From assembly GCA_033557685.1 (NCBI GenBank), contig JAWQRN010000339.1, positions 1-31,189 of the forward strand: 31,189 nucleotides of DNA. Direction: 5' to 3'. The notes beneath the pieces were generated by a model. The model was given only the letters and a program-made list of their open reading frames with translations. It searched no databases and was not told where the DNA came from. Shown piece by piece: positions 11,501 to 23,500 of this stretch (position 1 is its first letter; each line of letters opens with the position of its first letter). The translations under genes and the position numbers were made by a program. The DNA is from Sperchopsis tessellata (Eukaryota > Arthropoda > Insecta > Coleoptera > Hydrophilidae).

Positions 11501-14500
11501 CCACGATTAAATTCGTAGAGAAGGATATGTCGGAGATGAATCTTTTTATCAACCTGCACGTTCATGAAATATAGGGTAAAATGTAACTAATTATAAAGGA
11601 CAATCAAAAAGTAAATTGGGACTGTTGAAGTGAAAAGAAAGATCTACAAAATGATATATGAAACTAATGACAGATAATGCAATTTTTGACAAACGAATCA
11701 TAAACAAAAAACCGAACGAATTAATTAACCTAATAATATTTCGATACGAACGTAAATACAGGAATTCAATTTGTTTTGTTCAAGAACATATTATTTTTTA
11801 CATCCTTTAAAATGAAGTATCACAAGGTAGGGAGTTCTACTTCCAAAGTGAGGTGACTGGATGTGAAGGGGTTCAATTAAAAAAAAAATTCCCTCGAAAT
11901 ATAAAATGACATAATTTTGCTCAAATTCAAGTCTACTTCAGATCCAGAGGCTAGATTTGAAATGAAGGCACTGTATATATTATAATAGAAACTGTGTACA
12001 ATAGGTATATCCTATCTAGCAGCCATGAAAGAAACGGCGCAAGCATAATGGCCTTTATTGCTTCAAAGGTTAGATCTCTGCCCGTTCTTACATTTTACTT
12101 TGCTTGAGCGATCCATAGAAGTGAAAGATGAATCCAAGTAGAAAGATACAAACGATCTCAGTGTAGGGATCCTCACAGAGTTAAAAATTCTGCTCCACTT
12201 ACAGATAATTTCTACACCGAGTTTTAATAAATTTTTAATGAAAATAAAAATATATGCATTAGCTGATTTGATGAATATTAACGTAGTATTTCACTATTTA
12301 ATGAAAATCCACCAAATTATAAAGCTCACTCCCTAGCTACTAAAGATAAACATGTAATATCTTATTGAACTAATCATGCACACCCTTAGAAGTGCAGTGC
12401 AGTATTTCACAAATGAGATTATCAAATGAAGAAAAGCCTTACCTTACTTAAAATAAAATAAATGTAAGCGACAGTTGCATATATCAAATACTGAAAGCGT
12501 CCTAAAATATATTAAAAATCAACACAAGTTACATAAAAAATGCTTAATTGAAGACGATGTATGTCAGTATAAAAATATTAACTTTCAGATCACGTTTGTG
12601 TGGGATAGTGCGTACGTTGGGATACCTAGAAATAGATTTTTTGGTAAAACAAGCAATTGTGAATGCAATCTTGGTAGATCAAAACACGATGTCAATATCA
12701 TACTTAACCCATTCCCCACCTCGATCCCCATTTGGGGATCGTTGATTTTAATGGCCAACAGTTGGTAGTAGATGCCATTTGTTGTAGTTGGCAACATACT
12801 AGTTGTCGTAACAGTTCGAGTGATGTAATATCAAAAAGTGCAGGTTTGCCTGTTGTTTTGAGTTTAGCACCCAATAATGTGAAAATACTGAGGTAAGTCA
12901 TGTATAAAATTAATACTGTTTTTTAAATGCATTAAATTTTAATTATTTATAATTGCATATATTCAAGATTTGTCACATGGTTATTTATATGTTGTAGTAA
13001 CTAACTGTAGTGTATAGTTTGCTTTCAAATCAATATATTTTAAATTATGGTCCTTTTAATGCTGATACCCATTCGGGAATCATGGCAGATACCATGTTAA
13101 AATTATGATATTACATAGTATTATTTATTTGCCTATATCTACTTGCCAATGGTAAATAATTATTTTCTCTAATTTCTAGATATGGACACCAGACAATTTC
13201 TCACAGTCACTCAATTAGAAGATATGATGAATGATCCGAATATCTTCGATGAGGATGAACCAGACGTAGTGGTAGATATCATTGAACTTCCACCCAATTA
13301 ATTGATGTTGAATAAAATTTAAAAGACTGATAGTGAAGATATGTTAAAAGATACCCATCCAAGAGATGTACCTAGCAGAGTAGAAGTTTATTCTTGTGCG
13401 ATTCCTTTAGCATCTACGTCTAGTGCTAGTCATACAGCATTTACTCTAAGCAATTGGATGAATAGATTCCACCACCAAAGCATCAGAAAAAAAAAATATA
13501 CTCCAGATTCGTAAAGAACAAAAGCTGATTTTTCGAAGAAGTTGGGTCAAAATAATGACATAGAAATGAGACAACATCTAAAAACAACACTTGCAGGAAA
13601 ATCTTCCGTCGATGTCTTTGAATTATTGTGGAACGAAGACGTTATGACCTATATTGTGAAGTGGTCTGTCATATACGCAGTGCAAAACAATTGCCATCGG
13701 TAGAATGTGATATCATTCTTTACAGCAAGAGCATTTGTACTGCCACGAGGACGATGATATATGCATCGAAAGTGTGCGGAAATGTTTTATGAGAAATATA
13801 TATCGCTATTTGAAGCAGTGCATAAGAGGAAATCTGAACAGCGGGCTATGTGCTGTCATGAAACAGGATATTGCTTTCATACTGAATTGTATGAATGAAA
13901 GTAAGAAAAGAAATATGGCATAAATGGATTTAGTCCATCCATTATAATGAAAAATGTTTCAATTATCAGAAATCCATCCAATCATATATTTTATTTTAAT
14001 AACTTTTTCACAAGTTTTGAGCTCATGAAAGAGCTGTAAAAATATTGCAGCAACTGGAACAGTACGTTCTAACCGGATGAACAATTGTCATTACATGGGC
14101 CTACACGCACCTTCTTTAATTATCTAAAACCAAAAAAATATTGGCAGACCGTGTTTGCAAAAATTATCCCAGAATCGGGTTCCTGAAAATATAAAAAAGA
14201 GAATCAGTTAGAAATAACCGAGGAAAGGAAATAGCGAAAATGTGCCATATGCAAGAAGAATACAAGAAAATAATGTTCAAAATGCTGTGTTGGAGTTCAC
14301 ATGGATTGTACGATACATTGGCATAATTTATAATTTAAAAAGTCTTTTTATAACTTAATAAAATATTATTAACAAAAGTATAAGTATAATATTTTACCCT
14401 AGACCTGTCCCCAAATGGGAGTTTGTATAAATATTAATTTTTTTAACAATGGTTGGTTTATTTTATTAATTTAACTTGCAAAAATACTTTTTCAGTGAAA

Positions 14501-17500
14501 AAAATATATATATCTTTTACAAAGAATAACAATCACAGAATGCATAAATCATTGGTGAGATTTTTATGAATAATCTTAAAACTACGTTGTACGTCGTCTG
14601 ACAATTTAATTCTGGCAATGCACCTTTACAAAATATATGTGTAAAAGTGTGTGCTTGTGCCTACTGTCGCCTTAAAAGTACTCCTCTTATGCATGTATAC
14701 ACTGAATTAGAGGGAGTTCCCATTTTTCTATGCATTCCTGGAACTAATTTTCCGGAATACTATTGAGCACCTATTTTGCATACAGCAAGAAATCACAGAG
14801 CGTTAAGTCAGGCGTATAGGTAGAATGATTTAATTAGGTAATAGCTTTTTTGCCGAGAAAGTCTTTCATAGAGAGCGCTCTGTGACTTGGTGCATTATCA
14901 TGAAGAATTTTTTTAATTATCAGGCCACAATTCGGTCGTTCCCTTCGAACAGAATCTATGTAGTACCTCTAAATAACATTTTTGGTTAACTGTTCAATAA
15001 ATTCTTGCTGAACTATTATCCTGTGATCGACGAAACACACCAGTATGGCTTGGAAAATCAGTCGCATATTCAAGCCGATGCTGTTTCTGTTCATCCGTAA
15101 AGATACGAGGCATAAACTACGTAGAAATCTTTTTCATGTCCGATTCTTCAGTTAAAATTAGCCTAACTGTATCATGATTAATCTACAATTCCTCAGCTAT
15201 CAGTATCATACATAATCGTTGTTGGACTGTAGCGCCCGGCATTATAATTTGTCTGTCCGCTTCTGGGGTCATCTATTAAATCTTCTCTCCCATCTGTAAA
15301 TCTCGTATGTTACTCAAATACACTAGATTTTTTCAGAACATCTTTACCATATGCCAATTTTAAAACCTCTAACGTTTCAGTGGCGTTTTTTTTTCGATTT
15401 TCACACAAAATTTTATGTGAATTATGAAGCAGGGTTGCTTTAAATTTCGCATACGCAGATATTTGGTACATTCCCAATAGCTAACTACCACTGGCTCTAT
15501 CAGTTTGAAATGTACCAGGTATTAGTTCAAACATGTCAATTACGTCACGTGCAACAGTTCGCGGCCATTCCGGCAATTAAATTGTCACGCCTCGTATTTC
15601 ATTCCTATTACATATCTATGGTTAGGCTTATGTATGGTTATATAAAATATTCTGCCCATATTTATAAGATTAATTTTGCTTATTATCCAGTAATTGCATG
15701 TCGTATCAATATGGCTTATTTGAGCAACTTGTTTTTAAACTGTGAACATTACATGACAGCTTTTCTTTCAGCTCTTCGTGAAAGAAATTATTCTGCTCTA
15801 CTACCGTAAAGATTTATTGGACCTTTTTGAACAATGTGAATCGTTTTGGAAAATTAGTGACTTTGAAGGAGATTTATGTGTTGAGCTTAAAGGATTAATG
15901 AAGTTTGGACTCTATGGATATAAAATATTACTTTATACTGTATACAGCACGTTTGTAGTACTTGTAATTAAGGTATTTTTTCCTGGAAATGAGTTACCAT
16001 TTGCGTGTTATATACCAAACAAATATATTTTGACCGCCAACACCATTTATATTGGAGAAGTCGCTTTTCTTATATTTATTGTCAAGTTAGTTATTGGCTA
16101 TGATGTAGTATTTTCCGCATTATGCTTACATGTGATTATCCAATTGAAAATGATAAAAAATATTTTACGCAATATCCAATTTGACATGTACGCATCAAAT
16201 GGTTATGATCGAGAACACTGCATCCAGCAATTGAGAAAGTGCATTATACATCATCAAAAATTGATCAGGTATCCATTAAATCATCATTTCATTTGGAAAT
16301 ACATTAAGGTAAAATATTTAAACAGTTTATTATATATTGGTCTCTGAGAATTTTGTCTCGTTTATTTATCTATGACGTATGACTTTCTCCATTTGCGATA
16401 ATAGGGAGAAATTAATAAAATCGCAAAAACGGTCTCTAGTTGTACGTATATTTTGAAAATGTGTTTCTAAATGTAGTAAGTTGGCTCATTTTTTAAGACA
16501 TTTCAGTAGAATCGCTTGCACTTAAATAGTTTATATATCCACAACCTGTAACGAAATAATCATATACATTTATCCCGATTTTATACACAGTGTTACAACT
16601 AAACCAGCCCTACCCTATGAATTTTAAAAATTAGAAATACATTTTTGTGCATATATAATTATTTTTCGATTTTGCCGGAAACGGCTTGTTCTTTGAAACT
16701 TTAAATACACTACAGATTATTTTTATATTTTAGTCAGCACTGAACTCTAAAGTTTTTATAAATTGTTTAAATTTTTTGGAATTTAAATTTTTCTATCCTG
16801 TTATGAAGTATTTGATACAAAAATTGATTCATGAAATTGAATAGTTGTTGATACCAGTATTTTTACTGATTTATTTACCATTTCTCTAACCTTATTCTGT
16901 GGCAACTTATGAAGAATTTTTTCTACTGTTTTACTGTGTTTGTGTACATAATTTCTTTTATTTTACAATTACAGTAGCTAGTACTTTTTTTAGAAATGGT
17001 AATTTTTTTAAGCGATGTTAAACAGCCATATGAAGTTTTGCAGATTAAATTGTCAATTTTTAATACAGTGTAGTGTACATTGTAGACGAATAATTTTATG
17101 TGGAATAAATATGTTGCTATCAATGTTAGAGCCTAACACAATATATTATCCATTTGGAAGACGCTCGTAGAATAAATTACTATTTATAAAAATATGCTGG
17201 CTGTAATATTTAAAATTTCAATGTATTTTCCGGAAAACAAGAAGTGGTAGAAAGTTGTAATTTATTTAAAGAATGAATTTTTGTATAATAATTGGTTTTT
17301 GATTTATTTTATTAAATATAGAAAATGAGGAGGCAGTTTGATTGTCACCCTATATATATATATCTGAACTCAAAATCTTTTTGTGATTCCTCTCCTTGGA
17401 AACTAGTCAGGATTTAACTAGATGGTAAAAATTGCTAGTCTATTTTGGATTTTTCTTACGAAAACGACACAACTAAGACTTTTCCACATCAGTAGAATGA

Positions 17501-20500
17501 AATTAAGCCCATAAAAATAACTTATATACTTCAAAATCTAAACTGTTTTTTAATAATAATTAAAACTGTAGTAATAAGTTAAAACATTATGTTTCATTGT
17601 TGTTTTAATTGACAGCAGCAGCACAACCTATCGACAGATAGTGTACAGCATATACCTATCATTGTCAAAAACATTTTGTAGGTTATAGCTCTCACCTATA
17701 CTTCAAATAAAGTGATTACTCGAATATTTTGCATTCTAGTTCTATAATTATTTTGTAATATGTTGAGTTGTTACGAATACTTAACGATTATAAAAATAGT
17801 TTCAATTGAAACTACGGTGGTGCAATTTTAGTAAATTTATAGTTTAAAAACATATTCTTCGTAGCTGTAGACCTATTACATTAATTGGTGGTATTGGTGG
17901 TCATGCGCACTTCATCTACGGCTATGAACTTATCGTTCAAGCATGGTGCTTGATTAAAGAAATTACACATAAGTCAAGTGGTTTAGGACATTTGTATTGG
18001 GTGTTTGTTAAAATAAAGTAGCTGATGCAGGGGTTTGATTTGAACACAATTACTAGAGCTACTAGGTGCATAGTTAACGATACTTTTATCCAGGCCCTTA
18101 GAAAATGTCATACTTATCATTTTGTTTCAATTTTGTTTTACTAGTATATTACTTACTATTAAGTCAGTAAAACTGCATATCAATAACCACTTTCATATTC
18201 GTCATATTGTGCTCTATCATTTCGAAAAAGAGTGAACTGCAGCACACTTATTTCACGATCTTAAGGAACTCTATGGTGAAGGAGTGATCGCTGAAAATCA
18301 ACTTTTAAAATGGCTCAATCGTTGTAAATTTGGCGTTTACATGATAAGGAAGGAATAAGTAGTCCGTCTGATTTTGATGGTCAGTCTCTTCAGATGGCCG
18401 TGGAAGAAGACGAAAGTTTGACAAAAAGGATGCTGGCTAAAGAGTCCAATATCGGCTATTCCACGATCTCAGGCGCCTCAAAAAACTCACTAAGTTGTGA
18501 AAAATAGCTAGTTAAGTTCCTCATGTGATTTATGACGACAATCTACCATCCAAGTCTACATATTTACATAATTGCTTCAGCGAAACGGGATTAAATTAAA
18601 TTAGTAACGATCAGCTTTCAAGTTACAGTATTTATTATTTTCAACCAATAATTTTTATGCAGATTAATATTGTAATGAATTCACTTATTTATAATTTTTA
18701 TATTTTCTTTCGGTTATTTTAATCAGATTATTTCAAATAGTTTCTTCGCTGACGATGATAATGAGGTCTTTAGAATGATTGCTACATGGCCCGTGTACAC
18801 GTCGCTAATTCTCAGCTATAAAATTCATGGTAAATTGTTTCGGAGGAACACTTAAAATATTAACATAAACGTAATAAGCAAAAATGCATAAGTTATGAAG
18901 ATGAATATCAGGTTGTCGTTGTCCTGTTGTCTTTATGTTAGGGCATTTGGTAGAGCCAATTTGCCAGCTGAAAAGCAGGTAAACTCTACTTTAGATTGGG
19001 ATTATTAATATGTGATATGTGTGTAACTAATTAGATCAAATAAATTATTTTTGACTTTGACTTTTGACTTTGACTCTTATAAACAGTGCATTTTACTCAT
19101 ACTGGTCGCCTCGCTGTTAGTCGGTTTGCAAAGCGAGATTCTAATTTATTAATTCCACGACGTAGAATATTTTCATAAACTATATCCGATTTTAATTTCA
19201 AACATTCGGAGGCGGAGAATGGTTTTACAAGCTTCTTAGTTTACTCCTAAATAATTTACATTAAAGTTCTATTTATTTTTATCGAATTAAATTCGTTCGA
19301 GAAAGGTTACCTTATTTTCACATTCTTCAATAAATATCCTTTTACAAATCTTTTTTATTTTTTCATACAGATTAATATTTAGATCTACAAAATTTCTTTA
19401 CATACATGAAATTTCTTTTGTTTCCGAATTATTATCATTAAAGTATAATTTTAACAAATCCCTTGTTTACATTGATTTTAATATTATTTTATGCGTAATT
19501 TCTCTTCATTATTATTTTATTTATTCTAGATATTTTTAGTATTCTCCAATTCTTAATATTTATTTATTCTATTTCAAGTTCGATCGATATGTATACTTAG
19601 TTACTTTCTGTTTTGTAATGATTTTTAAAGTTAATTCTTCGGATTTGATATGTGCTTAGTATGGCCGTTTAGGTAACACTATATACATAGCTGGTTATCC
19701 CTCCAACGTCGCACATTTCATTGACTAAATAATCAGCAAGTTATGAATGTTGGTTCACTTAAGTGCAGTGAATTCATTTATTGAAGTAACATCACTCGCC
19801 TTGAAAATGTCCCTTGCAACAGTGGACGAAACGTCGGCACTTTTCAGAGCCTCTACATGGTTTCCACCCGGAAACAACATTCATACAGATACTAACCGTG
19901 GAAGTCTATTACATTTAATCAGCAAGTTACTTTGTAGACATTTGGAATTGCACTTATATACAGATAAACTAGAGTTCTTTTTTATCATTGTTATCAATTA
20001 CCGTCCGAATATGCGATAGAAACTTGTTCTGCCCTTCATAGCTAATAATATTGTTCGATGGTAAACTTTCGAAGTCAAAGTGATCCGAACCGAGGGCTTT
20101 ACACCTTTAAAACAGTATTGATTCGTTAATCATTTTATATCTCTACCTCTTACTCTCCATGGTTTTCTTTTACATTACTTTATGTTCGAAACTGTCACGG
20201 TTCCGTAGTTATTATCAGTCTTAAAATTTATTATTTATATTATATTTAGATAAGTTATCAATTTGTAAGATGCTCTCAGTTTATTCTTGTTACATTTAAT
20301 TTTGTAATAATTTACTTATAATCATTGTTTGTTTATCACTATTATTTTCCAGTATTTGTCAATTGTATTAAATTGTGTGCTGGGTCTTGAAGAAGTCACC
20401 TCTGTAGTAATCTTACTTTCGTATTTTATTCTGGCCATCCTGAGAGTACACAACGAGGTTCATCCCCTGTATCGCAAAGCGAAATGAAGAATAGACGCAT

Positions 20501-23500
20501 TTCCATTTCTTACCATTTGCTTGTTGAAAGGGATTTTTAGTGGTGTAGTTCGCGGTACTTGACCCGTTTTTGTTTGTATTTTGTTAGCATTAATCTTATT
20601 TAAGCTTTTGTTAGACTTGTTTGTTTAAATTTTGTATCATTTAATTCTCTTGTTAACCCAAAGTTGTTTTGTAACAGCTCCCGGGACTGCAGATCGGACC
20701 GGTACAGAGAGCAAAACTAATTACAATAAACGTAATTACCATCTGGTCCATTGTACGCGGAAGGTTGATAATTTTACTTTGGTCTTATTTCTTTCTAAAT
20801 GATAGCTTCCAGAACTGCAAGTCAGCTGATAGACTGGAGTCTTATCATAACTCAAGGCAATATTATTAACAGGGCTTAAATCTCTGTTATTTTCATATAC
20901 ATGTAATCACTTATAATTTCTGTTTGTATAATTTTATGCAGTGTATTCGTCAATAACTTTGTTTGGTATTGATGTTTCGCCTGACGAATTGACGTACAGC
21001 TACGACTGTGTCTTTGGTTCAATATACGTATTAAGTTTCTTCTTGTGTTTTAATTTAATTCCATCGCTTCTCCACTCCAAGTATGTTCGTAAGAGTTACT
21101 GCACACACATCATTTCTTCATGGGTCCTACTTCTGTTTTTTTTCTACTAGACGATCACGCCATTTCTGTTTAATGTTTGAGGCAAGTGTTTCTTCATAAG
21201 ACCCCACCTCATGCCAGAAGACAGGTTGTTTAAATATATTGTGTAGCCTTATGTCAATTAACACAAGTTTTAGGATATTAGATAAATGTATTTTGTGTGC
21301 CATCTTATCCTATACTAATTGAATCACTGAGCTTGAGTAACTTAAATAAAGGGTTACTTGCAAATGTTGTTGTGACATGTTATTTCATACCTTTTTTTTA
21401 ACTTAGGTACATGGCTGATATTTCTATTTATTAAAGTAGATGTGAGACTCCAAAGTCAGCCAAGTATATAATATTATTATAATATTTTTTTAAATATCCT
21501 CACGCCTATTACTTTTAATTTTTAAATCATGACCCAGTCCCGCACTCAACATTTAAATACATAATTTGCAGTTAATCGATTAAGTGGCATTCGCACATAC
21601 GTACAAGAAAACCAAGAAAACCAGACACACACATATAATGTCAGGAAACATCTAATTATATATGTCTTTCTACCACACCATATTTGTATATATTTTATAA
21701 ACTAAGTCTTTCAAATGTATTATTTTGAAATAGTGATGTATTCGTTTTTTTTAGAAATGTTATGTTTATTATTGAAATCTATAAGATTTGTGGTAACAAA
21801 ATTTCAATGGTTAGTTTTCTATGTATCTCCTATTTATTTCAAATAACTTATTATTTTTTTTTCGTTTACGTATATCCATTAATGGATGTTTGCGATCTTT
21901 GTTCTATTTCTTCACGATTCCTAGATGTATGAATCAAACTACTTGTAGTAAGCAGTCTATTAAATTGTCTTATTCTGTAGCCAATACATCTTCTTACCTC
22001 CCATTTCCCTTTACTTTTGCCGTCCATGATAAGTAGCAGTATTTGATACGTTTGGTTCCGCATTACTTATTCTAGATACGCAGTTTTCCTTCTCTTTATT
22101 GTAACCAATAGTTCGGTATTTCTGTTTACTTGTCGCAGGACCTTCTCGTTATTAGTTCTTGAGGTTCAGGATAGCTTAAATACTCTTGGAAATAGCCACA
22201 TGTTAAAGGCATTTTATTCATTGCTGCTGGTTTCAACGCTCAGCCTTTCATACTGTTCTTTTTTCTGTTAAGCATCAAGAGCTGTTTGATTGTCCCGATT
22301 AACTTGCATGGAGAAGTTTATTTTTCAGAAAAAAAACCAGCTGTGTCATAGCTGCATATATATACAACATCTAAGCTCGTACCATATTTGTCTGGTTTAA
22401 GTTGTGGACGTACCTTTACTGATTACTGGGGATCTTTTAAAAATTTAGGCGTTCAGGATACACATTAGTCAGATGACCTAGATAATTTAGTTACCATTTG
22501 AACTGTCTATAATGTGAGGAATTTAGGTCAATTAGATCAACACTGCCGCGAATATTGAAATGTGAAATATTATCGACCAACTACTTGCTTTTTACATATT
22601 ATTCAGCAGTTTTAACGTTTACAGTAGCTCAACAGCATACCTAAGACTATTTTTGATCAACAGTAATTATCATTTTGTCTTCACTTATGTGACCAGTATT
22701 TTAGAATATCTTTCAATTGGATTTAGGTAAATTTGTTGGTTTTATATAACTTTTTTCAAAATAATGTTTTCACTACCACCAATTTCCACTAACTGATAGT
22801 TATTATAAAAATAATATTGCTGAATTAACTTCCTCAGAGTTTTAAGTGCTTTAATTAATTGTAATATTTTTTATTTGCTGTCTGATTTTTATAATTACAC
22901 AGTTTGTTTAGTAAATAACTCTTTACTAACAATACCATTTCCATTTCGATCCATTATATATTTGAATAAAATTATACTCACAATTTAACTAGAATTTACG
23001 AAAGAAAACGCACATGCTATAATTATGACAGCTAAAATTGTAACGTTATTATTTGCAACTTTTTAATTCAACCGGGTTTTACTAAATGTCTTGACATTTG
23101 ATTTAACTTCTAATTATATTTTCGAGATATTTGCTGTTGGTATTGCGACATACCTCATATGCAGTTCACACTGTAACTATGTAATAATAAATAAATAAAT
23201 AAATAAACCTTAAAGTAATAAAGTTATGAAATGTATACCAACCTAACTAAATGTATTTCCAATATTGAATTTAGTTGTTTAGACGAAAAATAGATTATGT
23301 CAGAATTTTATTTAAGTTTTAAACTCATTTTTTGTTACAGATTCGTTCATAAAATGAGAAATTTGTATTCTTTGTTGTTTTTAAGTCAAATTTTTATGAC
23401 TACTTTCACTATGTGCATGGAACTTTATATATCACTTGAATGGTAAATATATTTTTATAATACTCTTTCATAATCATTAAAGAAAATGTCTATGTAGTAT

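Larger units (their letters stand above)
8595..15771 (+). other. odorant receptor intron 1 (about 7.2 kb)
   Basis: The intron runs from GTAAAA at 8595 to a strong acceptor reading TTTTCTTTCAG at 15761-15771. It contains two mariner relics and a piggyBac relic, listed separately. The remainder (8595-10600, 11632-12703, 14430-14640 and 15480-15760) is AT-rich and shows no recognisable gene. A 20-bp unit ending CTCCCAAGA is duplicated in tandem at 8841-8880. A small TM2 exon may be hidden here. Confidence 0.7.
16269..23340 (+). other. odorant receptor intron 2 (about 7.1 kb)
   Basis: The intron runs from GTATCC to TTGTTACAG. It contains a mariner N-terminal fragment, a TTTGAC repeat, a PLE-type mini-insertion and a LINE fragment, listed separately. 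The remaining parts (16269-18220, 19080-19730, 19930-21870 and 22340-23340) are AT-rich with no recognised coding sequence. An acceptor-like site before 20941 opens a hydrophobic frame of 69 codons that matches no family I know. A short (AAAT)n run lies at 23187-23208. Confidence 0.7.

Noticed and set aside
15510..15809. A 99-codon open frame overlapping the start of receptor exon 2
   Set aside because: It is in a different frame from the receptor, crosses the intron 1 acceptor, and its peptide has no family motif. It is treated as chance.
19747..20019. A 90-codon open frame
   Set aside because: Its first two thirds are the PLE family-2 unit read through. No protein homology is expected.
20941..21150. 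A hydrophobic 69-codon frame after an acceptor-like site in intron 2
   Set aside because: The receptor's exon 2 to exon 3 junction already joins seamlessly in phase and motif. The peptide matches no known exon type.
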